NCBI RefSeq assembly: GCF_024462815.1
Contig: NZ_JANGCG010000001.1
Coordinates: 62,001 to 126,000, forward strand
Origin: Gemmiger formicilis
Lineage (GTDB): Bacteria; Bacillota; Clostridia; Oscillospirales; Ruminococcaceae
Direction: 5' to 3'
Length of the DNA stretch: 64,000 bases
Of the stretch, positions 16,791 through 26,084 are shown one piece after another. Both the position numbers and the translations under genes were made by a program. The notes beneath the pieces were generated by a model that saw only the letters and a program-made list of their open reading frames with translations, made no database searches and had not been told where the DNA came from. How positions within the stretch are numbered: the first letter of the stretch is position 1; every line of letters begins with the position of its first letter.

Positions 16791-17657
16791 TTAAGCGTTG
16801 TGAATCTGGGCGGCACCGTTCTCTTTTTCCAGCGTGGAAAGGTACTTGCTCGGCGGTACGCCCTTGACCTTTTTGAACACGCGGGAGAAATAGAACTGGT
16901 CAAAGAAGCCGACCGACACGGCAATTTCGGCGATGGACAGCCCGGAGTTTTTCAGCAGGCTGCAGGCCTCGCTCACGCGGTAGTTGGTCAGGTAGTCAAT
17001 CGGGCTCTGCCCGACGTTGGACATAAACACACGGTAGAGGTGGCTTCGGCTCACGCCGACCGCCTTGGCAATGTCATCCACTGAAATATCGTGGGAGTAG
17101 TTGAACTGGATGAATTTGATGGCGGCCAGCACGTATTGGCTGCTGGAGGAGCCCACGTTCGGCATCGCGTCGCGGGCTTCTTTCATCAGGTGCGCCATAA
17201 AAATATACAGGTAGCCGGTCATCATGGCCTCGTGCTGGGGCTCGGTTCCGCGGTTCAGGTAGATATTGTACAGTGCCTCCCGCACCACCTGCACATCCTT
17301 GCAGTGGTGCACCGGGTGCGTGTCCGAGAACGGCGTCTGCTGCACCAGCTTGTTGGCGCACGCGCCGTTGAAGCCCACCCAGTAATACTCCCACGGTTCA
17401 ACCTCGTCCGCGGCGTAGGTGATGAGCTGGTTCGGCTTGGCCAGAAACAAATCGCCCTCCTGCAAGGAATAGGAGGCCCCATTGACCTGGTACACGCCCT
17501 TTCCGGCCACAACGAGGTGAATCAGATAGTGGTCGCGCACACCGGGCCCCCACGTATGGCCCGACAGACAGGGCTCATGCCCGCAGTTAAAAATCGAAAG
17601 CTCTACATTGTCTGTGTAGCTTTGCTTATAGGATTGCTTCATCTCATTGATGGTCAT
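16791..17657 (-). CDS. AraC-family transcriptional regulator
   Basis: 288 residues beginning MTINEMKQSY, preceded by GCGAGGTG. The N-terminal cupin-like sensor domain (GVYQVNGASYSLQEGDLFL) is followed by two helix-turn-helix motifs (ISVDDIAKAVGVSRSHLYRVF and LSIAEIAVSVGFFDQFYFSRVFK). This is the AraC arrangement for sugar-responsive activators. It is divergent from galactokinase, so a galactoside or related sugar may be the effector; that is an inference from position. Confidence 0.88.
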   Translation of the reverse strand: MTINEMKQSYKQSYTDNVELSIFNCGHEPCLSGHTWGPGVRDHYLIHLVVAGKGVYQVNGASYSLQEGDLFLAKPNQLITYAADEVEPWEYYWVGFNGACANKLVQQTPFSDTHPVHHCKDVQVVREALYNIYLNRGTEPQHEAMMTGYLYIFMAHLMKEARDAMPNVGSSSSQYVLAAIKFIQFNYSHDISVDDIAKAVGVSRSHLYRVFMSNVGQSPIDYLTNYRVSEACSLLKNSGLSIAEIAVSVGFFDQFYFSRVFKKVKGVPPSKYLSTLEKENGAAQIHNA

Positions 17658-17735
17658 GACGGCACCTCGCTTGTGTAATACTTTCATTATAGCAAGCTAT
17701 TCATCAAAAGTCCATAAAAGAGACTGAAAAAAGGT

Positions 17736-17763
17736 TTGCTTTTTTTTCTGGATTTGCTATACT
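17736..17763 (+). promoter_or_regulatory. Putative galK promoter in the divergent region
   Basis: TTGCTT (17736-17741) and TATACT (17758-17763), 16 nt apart, about 115 nt upstream of galK and 80 nt from the regulator start. The long leader leaves room for an activator or RNA control. Confidence 0.5.
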
Positions 17764-17877
17764 GAAAACAAGAAATCCGCAGACAGCCGCTTTTTTGACT
17801 GCCTGCCCAAAAACACAAGGCTCAATTTGTGCATATCTACGAAAAGAGCTGTCCCGACAGGAAAGGCGAGTGGAATT

Positions 17878-19179
17878 ATGGCAAACACAACGGAACTCAA
17901 GCAGCAGATTTCTCAGGGCATTTATGACGCTGCCTTTACCAAACTGTACGGTGCGGACGCCGTGCAGGAGCAGCGCAAGCGCTATACGGACCTGATTTCG
18001 GAATTTGAAAAGCAGTACGGCACCAACCGCACGGTACGGCTCTACTCCGCCCCCGGCCGCACGGAAATCGGCGGCAACCACACCGACCACAACAACGGCG
18101 TTGTGCTGGCGGGTTCTGTCAATCTGGATATGGTGGCCGTTGTCTCCCCGAACGAGGAGAACATCATCCGCGTTAAGTCCCTTGGTTTTGACAAGATTGA
18201 CGATGTGGACGTCAATATGCTGGTTCCGCAGCCCAAGGAGGCCGAGCACTCCGCCTCCCTCATCCGCGGCGTGGCCAAGGGTATTGTGGACGCAGGCGGC
18301 AAGGTGGGCGGCTTTGACTGCTACACCACCAGCAACGTGCTGCGCGGCTCCGGCCTGTCCAGCTCAGCCGCCTTTGAGGTCTGCATCGGCGCTATCCTGC
18401 GCGGCGAGTACAACAACAATGATATGGACACCTTCAATCAGGTCAAGATTGCCCAGATTGGCCAGTTTGCCGAGAACGTGTTCTTTGGCAAGCCCTGCGG
18501 CCTGATGGACCAGACGGCCTGTGCGGTCGGCGGCGTTATCACCATCGACTTCAAGGACCCCGCCGCCCCGGTTGTGGGCCAAACCTCCATCGACCTTGCC
18601 AAGCACGGCTTTGTTATGTGCATCAGCGACACGAAGGGTAGCCACGCCGACCTGACCGATGACTATGCCGCCATCCGCCGCGAGATGGAGAGCGTGGCAG
18701 AGCAGTTCGGTAAGAAGGTACTGCGCGACGTGGACGAGGGCGAATTCTACAAGGCTATCCCGCAGCTGCGCAAGGCCGTGGGCGACCGCGCCGTTGTGCG
18801 TGCCATCCACTTCTACAATGACTGCCGCCGCGCTTCGCAGCTCTGCGAGGCCGTGCGCGAGGATGATTTTGATACCTTCCTGCGCCTGATTATCGAGGGC
18901 GGTCATTCCAGCTTTGAGTTTAATCAGAACGCCTACAGCATCAAGGCCCCGCAGGAGCAGGGTGTGCCGCTGGCACTGGCCCTGAGCCAGAAAATCTTGA
19001 ACGGCCGCGGCGCATGGCGTCTGCAGGGCGGCGGCTTTGCCGGTACGATCCAGGCCTTTGTGCCGCTGGATTTGCTGGATGCCTACAAGGCCGCCATTGA
19101 CGGCTGCTTCGGTGCGGGCAGCTGCCACGTGCTGAACATCCGCAACTACGGCGCCGTGCCTGTAACCCCGGAAATGTAA
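17878..19179 (+). CDS. galK: Galactokinase
   Basis: 433 residues, GHMP kinase fold. The galactokinase signature PGRTEIGGNHTDHN is near residue 60, the ATP-binding loop LRGSGLSSSAAFEV near 158, and the C-terminal motif WRLQGGGFAGTIQAF closes the site. It phosphorylates galactose at C1 for the Leloir pathway. The ATG is preceded by AGGAAAGG. Other Leloir genes are not in the window. A terminator follows. Confidence 0.95.
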   Translation: MANTTELKQQISQGIYDAAFTKLYGADAVQEQRKRYTDLISEFEKQYGTNRTVRLYSAPGRTEIGGNHTDHNNGVVLAGSVNLDMVAVVSPNEENIIRVKSLGFDKIDDVDVNMLVPQPKEAEHSASLIRGVAKGIVDAGGKVGGFDCYTTSNVLRGSGLSSSAAFEVCIGAILRGEYNNNDMDTFNQVKIAQIGQFAENVFFGKPCGLMDQTACAVGGVITIDFKDPAAPVVGQTSIDLAKHGFVMCISDTKGSHADLTDDYAAIRREMESVAEQFGKKVLRDVDEGEFYKAIPQLRKAVGDRAVVRAIHFYNDCRRASQLCEAVREDDFDTFLRLIIEGGHSSFEFNQNAYSIKAPQEQGVPLALALSQKILNGRGAWRLQGGGFAGTIQAFVPLDLLDAYKAAIDGCFGAGSCHVLNIRNYGAVPVTPEM

Positions 19180-19197
19180 CATAACATAGCATAAAAA

Positions 19198-19235
19198 CAG
19201 CACCTCGTCACGATTTTGTGATGGGGTGCTTTGTG
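19198..19235 (+). terminator. galK terminator
   Basis: AGCACCTC (with GTCAC) and GGGGTGCT (with GTGA) pair around GATTTT and are followed by a short T-rich run. It lies in the convergent gap with coaX. Confidence 0.7.
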
Positions 19236-19251
19236 TGTTTACAACGCTGCT

Positions 19252-20019
19252 TTAGTTGTGGTTCCTCTCCCACAGCAGCGCCAGTCCCTTGAACAGCAAA
19301 TCTGCATCATAGATGATGCTGCGCTTGCAGCAGGGCATAATGTAGGGGGCTAGTCCGCCGGTCACAACCACGGTCAGCGGCTGGCCAAGCTCGGTTTCTA
19401 CGCGGTCGGCAAGGCCGTCCAGCATGGCGGCGGTGCCGAACATGGCGCCGTTGTTCAGCGCAGCTACTGTGTTGGCGCCAATCAGGTGCTCAGGTGGCTC
19501 CGGCGCGATGGGCGGCAGTTGGGCCGTGCCCGCGCTGATGGCACGCAGGCTTGTCTGCACGCCGGGCACAATGAAGCCGCCCAGAAACGCCTTGTCGGCG
19601 GAAATGACATTGTAGGTTGTGGCCGTGCCCAAATCCACCGTCATGCAGGGCAGGGGATAGTGCGCGGCCGCGGCTGCTGCATCGGCAATGCGGTCACGGC
19701 CTACCTTGGCGGGCTCGTCCACACGGAAGGTCAGACCTGTGTCCAACTCACAGCTCACAATCAGCGCGTCCTTTCCGGTCAGCCGCTTGCAGGCGGCGGC
19801 CAGTACCCCGGTCAGCCGCGGCACAACGCTGCACACAATGACCCCCTCGCAAGCGGCGGGGTTTACGGCCAGACGGCGCAGCAAAAATTTCATTTCGGCG
19901 GCATATTCATCCGCCGTGCAGCGGGGCCGCGTGACCATGCGGGTGGTAAAGGTGATGGCACTGCCCACCAGCCCGCCGATGCAGATGTTGGAATTGCCGA
20001 TATCAACAGCTAAAATCAT
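19252..20019 (-). CDS. coaX: Type III pantothenate kinase
   Basis: 255 residues. The ASKHA-fold phosphate motifs are visible: AVDIGNSN at the start, then VGRDRIADA and MTVDLGTATTYNVI, with GGFIVPG. It catalyses the first step of CoA synthesis and is not feedback-inhibited by CoA in characterised members. It is divergent from coaBC, the next enzyme of the same pathway, and shares a 144-nt regulatory region with it. Confidence 0.95.
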   Translation of the reverse strand: MILAVDIGNSNICIGGLVGSAITFTTRMVTRPRCTADEYAAEMKFLLRRLAVNPAACEGVIVCSVVPRLTGVLAAACKRLTGKDALIVSCELDTGLTFRVDEPAKVGRDRIADAAAAAAHYPLPCMTVDLGTATTYNVISADKAFLGGFIVPGVQTSLRAISAGTAQLPPIAPEPPEHLIGANTVAALNNGAMFGTAAMLDGLADRVETELGQPLTVVVTGGLAPYIMPCCKRSIIYDADLLFKGLALLWERNHN

Positions 20020-20080
20020 AGTAGAATCCTTTTATCAGTAAGATACGTGCGGATTTTGCCCGCTACCCCATTATACGCAT

Positions 20081-20109
20081 TTGCACAAAGTGCGTCAATC
20101 TGCTATAAT
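20081..20109 (+). promoter_or_regulatory. coaBC promoter
   Basis: TTGCAC (20081-20086) and TATAAT (20104-20109) are 17 nt apart and 55 nt before the coaBC start. Confidence 0.65.
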
Positions 20110-20163
20110 ACACAAAGAAGCTCTATTAAGGCTCTGCGAATCCTCAAGTTAGGTGTTGATTGT

Positions 20164-21366
20164 ATGCTTTTATCCGGAAAAACCATTGTCATCGGCATCA
20201 CCGGCGGCATTGCTGCGTATAAAATGCCCAATGTGGCCCATGCACTCGTCAAGCTGGGCGCGGACGTTCACGTGCTTATGACGAAGAACGCCACCGAGTT
20301 CATCACGCCGCTGGTGTTTGAAACGCTGACGAACCACCGCTGTCAGGTGGACACATTCGACCGCAACTTCCAGTATGATGTGGCCCATGTCAGTCTGGCC
20401 AACGCGGCGGATCTGATGCTGATTGCCCCGGCCACCGCCAACGTCATTGCCAAAATGGCCCACGGGCAGGCGGATGATATGCTGACCACCGTCACGCTGG
20501 CCGCAACCTGCCCCAAGCTCGTTGCGCCCGCCATGAACACCCATATGCTTGAGAACCCCATCACGCAGGACAACCTAAAAACGCTGGAACACTATGGCTT
20601 TACGGTCATTCCGTCCGGCTCCGGGATGCTGGCCTGCGGGGATGTCGGCTCCGGCCGTCTGCCCGAGGAAGGCGTCCTTGTCGATTACGTCCTGCGGGAG
20701 CTTGCCTGTGAAAAGGACCTAAAGGGCAAAAAAGTTGTGGTCTCCGCCGGTGCAACGCAGGAGCCGATGGACCCGGTGCGCTACCTGACGAATCATTCGA
20801 CAGGCAAGATGGGCTACGCCGTGGCACGCGCCTGTATGCTGCGCGGGGCCGATGTCACGCTGCTGGCGTCCACCGGCTGCGCGCTGCCCCCGGTGCCGTT
20901 TGTGAAAACGATTCCGTTCACCACCGCCGCAGAGCTGTTTGAGACCGTCAAGACAAACGCAATGGACGCGGATGCACTGGTTATGGCCGCGGCTGTGGCC
21001 GATTACCGCCCGGCAACGGTTGCCGCTGATAAAGTGAAAAAGCACGATGGTGAAATGAATATAGCGCTGGAACGCACGGATGACATTCTGGCGTGGGTGG
21101 GCGCACACAAGCCGGAAAAGCTGTTCGTCTGCGGCTTCTCGATGGAGACACGCGACCTGATTGAGAACTCCACCGCCAAGCTGCAAAAGAAAAATATGGA
21201 TATGATTGTTGCCAACAATCTGAAGGTCCCCGGTGCGGGCTTCGGTGTTGACACGAATGTTGTCACCCTCATCACCGCGCAGGGCATTACCGAGCTGCCC
21301 CTGCAAAGCAAGGATGCAGTCGCCGGGCACATCGCCGATGCGATTGCCGCCCACAAAAACGCATAA
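20164..21366 (+). CDS. coaBC: Bifunctional phosphopantothenoylcysteine decarboxylase / synthetase
   Basis: 400 residues. The N-terminal flavoprotein decarboxylase (CoaC) begins LSGKTIVIGITGGIAAYK and contains APAMNTHM. The C-terminal synthetase (CoaB) starts near 180 with KKVVVSAGATQEPMDPVRYLTNHSTGKMG and includes VMAAAVADY. The two steps convert phosphopantothenate plus cysteine into phosphopantetheine. The chosen ATG has only a weak AGGTG ribosome site but begins the conserved fold. Confidence 0.95.
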   Translation: MLLSGKTIVIGITGGIAAYKMPNVAHALVKLGADVHVLMTKNATEFITPLVFETLTNHRCQVDTFDRNFQYDVAHVSLANAADLMLIAPATANVIAKMAHGQADDMLTTVTLAATCPKLVAPAMNTHMLENPITQDNLKTLEHYGFTVIPSGSGMLACGDVGSGRLPEEGVLVDYVLRELACEKDLKGKKVVVSAGATQEPMDPVRYLTNHSTGKMGYAVARACMLRGADVTLLASTGCALPPVPFVKTIPFTTAAELFETVKTNAMDADALVMAAAVADYRPATVAADKVKKHDGEMNIALERTDDILAWVGAHKPEKLFVCGFSMETRDLIENSTAKLQKKNMDMIVANNLKVPGAGFGVDTNVVTLITAQGITELPLQSKDAVAGHIADAIAAHKNA

Positions 21367-21370
21367 AAAC

Positions 21371-21417
21371 GCCCCCTTTTGCATAGGTTTCTCTGAACGA
21401 TGCAAAGGGGGCTTTTT
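21371..21417 (+). terminator. coaBC terminator carrying the asnB ribosome site
   Basis: GCCCCCTTTTGCAT (21371-21384) pairs with ATGCAAAGGGGGC (21400-21412), one bulged T, and is followed by five T residues that run straight into the asnB ATG. The AAAGGGGG of the 3' arm is also the only good ribosome site for asnB. Confidence 0.85.
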
Positions 21418-23265
21418 ATGTGCGGAATTGCGGGGCAGGTCGGACGCGACCCCCGAACCATACAAACCCGGTATGGGACCTACTGCGCCATGCAGCAGAC
21501 CATGGCGCGGCGCGGCCCGGACCAGCGCGGAATGTACATCAGCGGGCGGGCGGCGCTTATCCATGCGCGGCTTGCGGTGGTGGATTTAGAAAACGGCCTG
21601 CAGCCGATGCAGCTGGACTGGCAGGGCGAAAGCTATGTCCTTGTCTACAACGGCGAGCTGTACAACACGCCGGAGCTGCGCGCCGCCCTGCAAAGCCGCG
21701 GTCACAGCTTTGTGGGCCATTCTGATACAGAGGTCCTGCTGCACGCCTTTGCGGAATGGGGCGCAGGGTGTGTGGCTATGTGCAACGGCATTTTTGCCTT
21801 TGCTGTCTGGCAGGTGCAGGCGGGTACGCTGTTTCTGGCGAGGGACCGCTGCGGGGTCAAACCACTGTTTTATGCGCAGGCGGAGCAAAGCCTGATTTTT
21901 GGCAGTGAGCTAAAGACGCTGCTGGCCCACCCGGCAGTGCCGCCCCGCGTGGATGCCAACGGTCTGGCTGAAGTGCTGCTCCTTGGCCCCGGGCGCACAC
22001 CGGGCTGCGGTGTGTTCCAAAACGTAAGGGAGCTGCTGCCCGGCCAGTACGCACTGTATGAGGCTGACACCGGGCGGCTGACCCTGCACACCTACTGGCG
22101 GCTGGAGGACCATGACCACCCCGATGACTTTGCCGCTACGGTACGCCGGGTGCGGGATCTCGTCACAGACGCTATCGAACGTCAGCTTGTCTCCGATGTG
22201 CCGGTGGCCACATTTCTCTCCGGCGGGCTGGATTCCAGTCTGATTTCCGCCCTTGCGGATGCACATTTTACGGCGCGGCGGGAGCAGCTGCAAACCTTCT
22301 CGGTCGGCTACCGCGATAACAAAAAATATTTTCGCACCACAAAATTCCAGCCCGGTGCGGACGCACCCTATATCCGCAGGATGAACGATTTTCTCCACGC
22401 CCGCCACCATTGGGTCACGCTGGATACGCCGGAGCTTGTGCCGGCCCTCTATGCGGCGGTGGATGCCCGCGATTTGCCCGGCATGGCGGATGTGGACGCG
22501 TCCCTGCTGGTGTTCTGCCAGCATATCAAGCCCCACGCCACCGTGGCGCTGTCTGGGGAATGTGCGGATGAAATTTTCGGCGGCTATCCGTGGTATCGTG
22601 ACCCGGCTGTGCGGGAAAAATACGGCTTTCCGTGGGCGCAGTCCACCGCCTACCGCGCCTCGTTTGTTAAGCCGGGGGTGCTGGGCGGCATAGATCCGGC
22701 GGCGTTTGTGGATGCGCGCTATCGGCAGACGCTGGCACAGACCTCCATCCGCCCCGGCCTGCCCGCCACGGAGCAGCGTATGCGCCAGATGACGAACCTG
22801 AATTTCTACTGGTTTATGCAGACACTGCTTGACCGCAAGGACCGTATGAGTATGTACAGCGGGCTGGAGGTGCGCGTGCCTTTCTGCGATTACCGCATAG
22901 CGGAGTACCTGTATTCCGTTCCGTGGGAGTTCAAGGACTATCATGGGCAGGAAAAGGGCCTTCTGCGGGAGGCTATGCGCGGCGTGCTGCCGGATGAGGT
23001 ACTGTGGCGGCGCAAAAGTCCTTACCCCAAAACGTGGAACCCCAGCTACCTTGCCGCCGTCTCGGCCGAGCTGCGCGCAGTCCTGGCCGACCCCGCCGTG
23101 CCGCTTCTGCGCATTATCCGTGCGGATGCGCTGGAAACGCTGCTGGCCTCCGGCGCGGATAACCCGGTTCCGTGGTATGGCCAGCTTATGACCACCCCGC
23201 AGACGATTGCATGGTTTGTCCAGCTGAATTACTGGCTGCAAAAGTATAAGGTGGAGCTTGTCTGA
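21418..23265 (+). CDS. asnB: Asparagine synthase (glutamine-hydrolysing)
   Basis: 615 residues. The start is fixed by chemistry: MCGIAG places Cys2 as the N-terminal nucleophile of the class II glutamine amidotransferase domain once Met is removed, so the upstream in-frame ATG at 21,400 is rejected. RGPDQRG and the C-terminal ATP pyrophosphatase loop SGGLDSSLI (near 273) are intact. It makes asparagine from aspartate and glutamine. The gene starts directly after the coaBC terminator, with its ribosome site in the hairpin. Confidence 0.93.
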   Translation: MCGIAGQVGRDPRTIQTRYGTYCAMQQTMARRGPDQRGMYISGRAALIHARLAVVDLENGLQPMQLDWQGESYVLVYNGELYNTPELRAALQSRGHSFVGHSDTEVLLHAFAEWGAGCVAMCNGIFAFAVWQVQAGTLFLARDRCGVKPLFYAQAEQSLIFGSELKTLLAHPAVPPRVDANGLAEVLLLGPGRTPGCGVFQNVRELLPGQYALYEADTGRLTLHTYWRLEDHDHPDDFAATVRRVRDLVTDAIERQLVSDVPVATFLSGGLDSSLISALADAHFTARREQLQTFSVGYRDNKKYFRTTKFQPGADAPYIRRMNDFLHARHHWVTLDTPELVPALYAAVDARDLPGMADVDASLLVFCQHIKPHATVALSGECADEIFGGYPWYRDPAVREKYGFPWAQSTAYRASFVKPGVLGGIDPAAFVDARYRQTLAQTSIRPGLPATEQRMRQMTNLNFYWFMQTLLDRKDRMSMYSGLEVRVPFCDYRIAEYLYSVPWEFKDYHGQEKGLLREAMRGVLPDEVLWRRKSPYPKTWNPSYLAAVSAELRAVLADPAVPLLRIIRADALETLLASGADNPVPWYGQLMTTPQTIAWFVQLNYWLQKYKVELV

Positions 23266-23317
23266 CGGGCGGGCAAATATTTTTTCCGTCCATCTGTTCA
23301 AACCCCGGCGGATGTGC

Positions 23318-23323
23318 TATAAT
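23318..23323 (+). promoter_or_regulatory. guaA -10 element
   Basis: TATAAT at 23318-23323, 39 nt before the guaA start. The corresponding -35 (TGTTCA at 17 nt) is poor, so confidence is limited. Confidence 0.4.
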
Positions 23324-23361
23324 CAGTAAATGAGATTTTAAAAAGAGAAGGGAGCTTCTTC

Positions 23362-24906
23362 ATGCAGCAGGAAACCGTCATCGTTCTGGATTTCGGTGGT
23401 CAGTATAACCAGCTGATTGCACGCCGTGTCCGTGAATGTAACGTATATTGCGAGATCTATTCTTACCGCACCGACCTTGCAAAAATCAAGGCCAAGAATC
23501 CCAAGGGCATCATCTTTACAGGCGGCCCCAACAGTGCCTATCTGCCGGATTCGCCCACGATTGACCCGGAAATCTACAGCTGGGGCGTGCCCATTCTGGG
23601 CATCTGCTACGGCAGCCAGCTTATGATGCATATGCTGGGCGGCAAGGTCTGCAAGGCGCCGGAACGCGAGTATGGCAAAACGCTGGTGAATCTGGACACC
23701 ACCAGCCCGCTGTTTGACACCCTGCCCGCGCAGAATGTCTGCTGGATGAGCCATAATGACTATATCGAGCAGGCCGCCCCCGGCTTTGAGATTGTTGCGC
23801 ACACGCCCAACTGCCCGGTGGCCGCCGCACAGGATAAGAGCCGCGGCCTGTACGCGGTACAGTTCCACCCGGAGGTTCTGCACACCGAGAACGGCACCAA
23901 AATCCTGCATAACTTCGTTTATAATGTCTGCCACTGCGCGGGCGATTGGAAGATGGATTCCTTTGTGGAGAATTCCGTCAAGGCGTTGAAGGAAAAAATT
24001 GGCGATGGCAAGGTGCTCTGCGCACTGTCCGGCGGCGTGGACTCCAGCGTCTGCGCGGCCATGCTGGCCAAGGCCATCGGCAAGCAGTTGACCTGTGTGT
24101 TTGTGGACCACGGTCTGCTGCGCAAGAACGAGCGCGAGCAGGTTTGCGAGGTCTTTGGCGAGGGCGGCCAGTTTGACATCAACTTTGTCTGCGTGGATGC
24201 CCGCGACCGCTTCTATAAGAAGCTGGCCGGTGTGGATGCCCCCGAGCGCAAGCGTAAGATTATCGGCGAGGAGTTCATCCGCGTCTTTGAGGACGAGGCC
24301 AAGAAGATTGGCGCGGTCGACTTCCTTGCACAGGGCACCATCTATCCCGACGTCGTGGAAAGCGGTCTGGGCGGTGAATCCGCCACCATCAAGAGCCACC
24401 ATAACGTCGGCGGTCTGCCAGATTACGTGGACTTCAAGGAGATTGTGGAGCCGTTGCGCGACCTGTTCAAGGACGAAGTCCGTCAGGCCGGCCGTGAGTT
24501 GGGCCTGCCGGAGTATCTGGTGGCCCGCCAGCCGTTCCCCGGCCCGGGTCTGGCCATCCGCATCATCGGTGACGTTACCCCCGAAAAGGTAGCCATTGTG
24601 CAGGACGCCGACGCTATCTGGCGCGAGGAAGTCGATAAGCTGCCCATGGCCCAGCGTCCCAGCCAGTATTTTGCCGCGCTGACCAATATGCGCAGCGTCG
24701 GCGTTATGGGCGATGAGCGCACCTATGACTACGCCATTGCTCTGCGCGCTGTGACCACCACCGACTTTATGACCGCCGAGGTGACGATTCTCCCCACCGA
24801 GACCATCACCACCGCCGCCAACCGTATCGTCAACGAGGTCAAGAACATCAACCGTGTTATGTTCGACTACACCACTAAACCGCCAGCAACGATTGAGTTT
24901 GAATAA
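23362..24906 (+). CDS. guaA: GMP synthase (glutamine-hydrolysing)
   Basis: 514 residues, complete. The glutamine amidotransferase domain has the nucleophile in GICYGSQLM and the histidine in VQFHPEV. The ATP pyrophosphatase loop is SGGVDSSVC (near 225). The C-terminal dimerisation domain ends PPATIEFE. It converts XMP to GMP. Its last codons and stop are the attachment site of the island that follows; the protein end appears restored by the incoming element. Confidence 0.97.
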   Translation: MQQETVIVLDFGGQYNQLIARRVRECNVYCEIYSYRTDLAKIKAKNPKGIIFTGGPNSAYLPDSPTIDPEIYSWGVPILGICYGSQLMMHMLGGKVCKAPEREYGKTLVNLDTTSPLFDTLPAQNVCWMSHNDYIEQAAPGFEIVAHTPNCPVAAAQDKSRGLYAVQFHPEVLHTENGTKILHNFVYNVCHCAGDWKMDSFVENSVKALKEKIGDGKVLCALSGGVDSSVCAAMLAKAIGKQLTCVFVDHGLLRKNEREQVCEVFGEGGQFDINFVCVDARDRFYKKLAGVDAPERKRKIIGEEFIRVFEDEAKKIGAVDFLAQGTIYPDVVESGLGGESATIKSHHNVGGLPDYVDFKEIVEPLRDLFKDEVRQAGRELGLPEYLVARQPFPGPGLAIRIIGDVTPEKVAIVQDADAIWREEVDKLPMAQRPSQYFAALTNMRSVGVMGDERTYDYAIALRAVTTTDFMTAEVTILPTETITTAANRIVNEVKNINRVMFDYTTKPPATIEFE

Positions 24907-24912
24907 TCGCGA
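24895..24912 (+). other. Attachment site attL of the island (guaA 3' end)
   Basis: GAGTTTGAATAATCGCGA spans the last three codons and stop of guaA. The identical 18 nt recur at 42916-42933, and CTAAATAGAGCC follows both copies after three mismatches. The 3' end of guaA is a known hot spot for tyrosine-integrase islands, and an integrase gene lies 1.2 kb inside. Confidence 0.85.
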
Positions 24913-24921
24913 AAGCTAAAT

Positions 24922-24975
24922 AGAGCCCGTATATTGAACGTTCTATCGTTCAATATACAGGCTCTTTCTTTTTAC
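24922..24975 (+). terminator. Element-encoded terminator for guaA
   Basis: GAGCC plus TATATTGAACG pair with CGTTCAATATA plus GGCTC around a short loop, followed by T-rich sequence. It lies inside the element, just past attL, so it now terminates guaA. Copies occur at 38,304 and, in related form, beyond attR at 42,944. Confidence 0.8.
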
Positions 24976-24993
24976 TGACTCCGTTTTGACTCC
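24976..24993 (+). repeat. Paired TGACTCC arm site (left end)
   Basis: Two TGACTCC heptamers separated by 4 nt. The same arrangement occurs at 38356-38373 and 38851-38868. Position near element ends suggests integrase arm-binding sites. Confidence 0.5.
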
Positions 24994-24999
24994 CGTTAG

Positions 25000-25725
25000 T
25001 TAGTGGTTGGTAGAAAAAATACCTTTTAGGAGTTGAGCAATAGGGGAATCTTCAGATGTTTTTTTGTTGGCAGTCGTACCTTTGGAATCCGGCTCGTTTG
25101 AACTTCGGAAATCGTTGGGAAGCCATACGAAAGCAGGATTGACTTGAGCTTCAATCTCTACTTTATCAACAGTGTCGGCAAGTATCCTAAGCCCTTCTTT
25201 TACATCATCTGGGTAGGGTTCGGTATACGAGTTTATTGCATTGTTATAAATGTTTGTTGCTGCTTCCCAGGCGATAAGATTATGAGTCACCCTCTCTGGA
25301 AGCTGGATTTCCAATTGATCGCCGGTAGCATTTACAGTTGTTGAGCGGTTCTTAATAAATATGGTGAGATACTGCGCGATTTTGGGGCTAATTCTAATTC
25401 GAAAGGTGTCTTCTAGGTACAATTTGTTTTGTGAATCTCGTGTTCCTGTGAACGAAACCAAACCCTTCTTTTGCAATTGCATGATAAAGCCTACAAAATC
25501 GCCCTGTTCTTTGATATCTAGATTAGCGCAATCCAAACCGGCGATTGCCGTATAACTAACACACAAAACATCAGCAATACGGCGAATCTGCTCAGGCTGG
25601 GGAATTGTCTTATTTGTTTCGTATTTACGGATAGATACGGGGTGGATGCCGGTGCGTTCAGCTAATTGGGATTGTGTCATAAGTAGGCGCGTCCTGCAGT
25701 ATCGTATACGGTCACCGATTGTCAT
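25000..25725 (-). CDS. XRE-family repressor of the integrative element
   Basis: 241 residues. An N-terminal HTH (IGDRIRYCRTRLLMTQSQLAERTGIHPVSIRKYE, residues about 3-38 in pieces) binds DNA. The rest has no catalytic motif I recognise. It is divergent from the excisionase-integrase genes and sits at the left end, the place of a lysogeny-type repressor. A strong divergent operator-promoter lies between. A fragment of a second copy of this gene's 3' end is present near 38,390-38,475. Confidence 0.85.
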   Translation of the reverse strand: MTIGDRIRYCRTRLLMTQSQLAERTGIHPVSIRKYETNKTIPQPEQIRRIADVLCVSYTAIAGLDCANLDIKEQGDFVGFIMQLQKKGLVSFTGTRDSQNKLYLEDTFRIRISPKIAQYLTIFIKNRSTTVNATGDQLEIQLPERVTHNLIAWEAATNIYNNAINSYTEPYPDDVKEGLRILADTVDKVEIEAQVNPAFVWLPNDFRSSNEPDSKGTTANKKTSEDSPIAQLLKGIFSTNH

Positions 25726-25801
25726 ATTTGTTCCCCCTTGCGATGATTATATTATTATAGCATATCTAAAAAAACAAATCCAGAAAAATATAAATACCCT
25801 A

Positions 25802-25852
25802 TTGACAGTAGCTCGCTAGCTACATATAATAAAAATGTAGCTAGCGAGCTAC
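25802..25852 (+). promoter_or_regulatory. Excisionase-integrase promoter with perfect palindromic operator
   Basis: TTGACA (25802-25807) and TATAAT (25825-25830) are exactly 17 nt apart. The spacer is the left arm of a perfect inverted repeat: GTAGCTCGCTAGCTACAT (25808-25825) against its complement at 25835-25852, with a 9-nt loop. A repressor bound here would block the promoter directly; the XRE protein is the obvious candidate. Confidence 0.8.
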
Positions 25853-25883
25853 GCATATTATATATAAAAAAGGAGCAATTACT

Positions 25884-26075
25884 ATGGCAAATGAGAACAG
25901 ATTTTATCTTACGGCAAGCGAACTTTCCGACCTTATGGGTATTTCCATCGGTCACGCCTACAAGCTGATCCGCGACATGAATGCGGAACTTGCGAAAGAA
26001 GGCTACATTGTGGTCGCTGGCAAAGTGCCGAAGCGCTATGTGGAAAAGCGTTGCTATGGCTACACGCTGCAGTGA
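25884..26075 (+). CDS. Excisionase-type small HTH protein
   Basis: 63 residues beginning after AAAAAGGAG. LTASELSDLMGISIGHAYKLIRDMNAEL is a MerR/Xis-like winged helix. It lies directly before the integrase and is probably the recombination directionality factor. A homologue is found in the same position in the right-hand element at 40,090. Confidence 0.82.
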   Translation: MANENRFYLTASELSDLMGISIGHAYKLIRDMNAELAKEGYIVVAGKVPKRYVEKRCYGYTLQ

Positions 26076-26084
26076 GGTGGGGCT

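Noticed and set aside
21910..23301. 463-codon ORF antisense to asnB
   Set aside because: Shadow of a well-supported amidotransferase gene.
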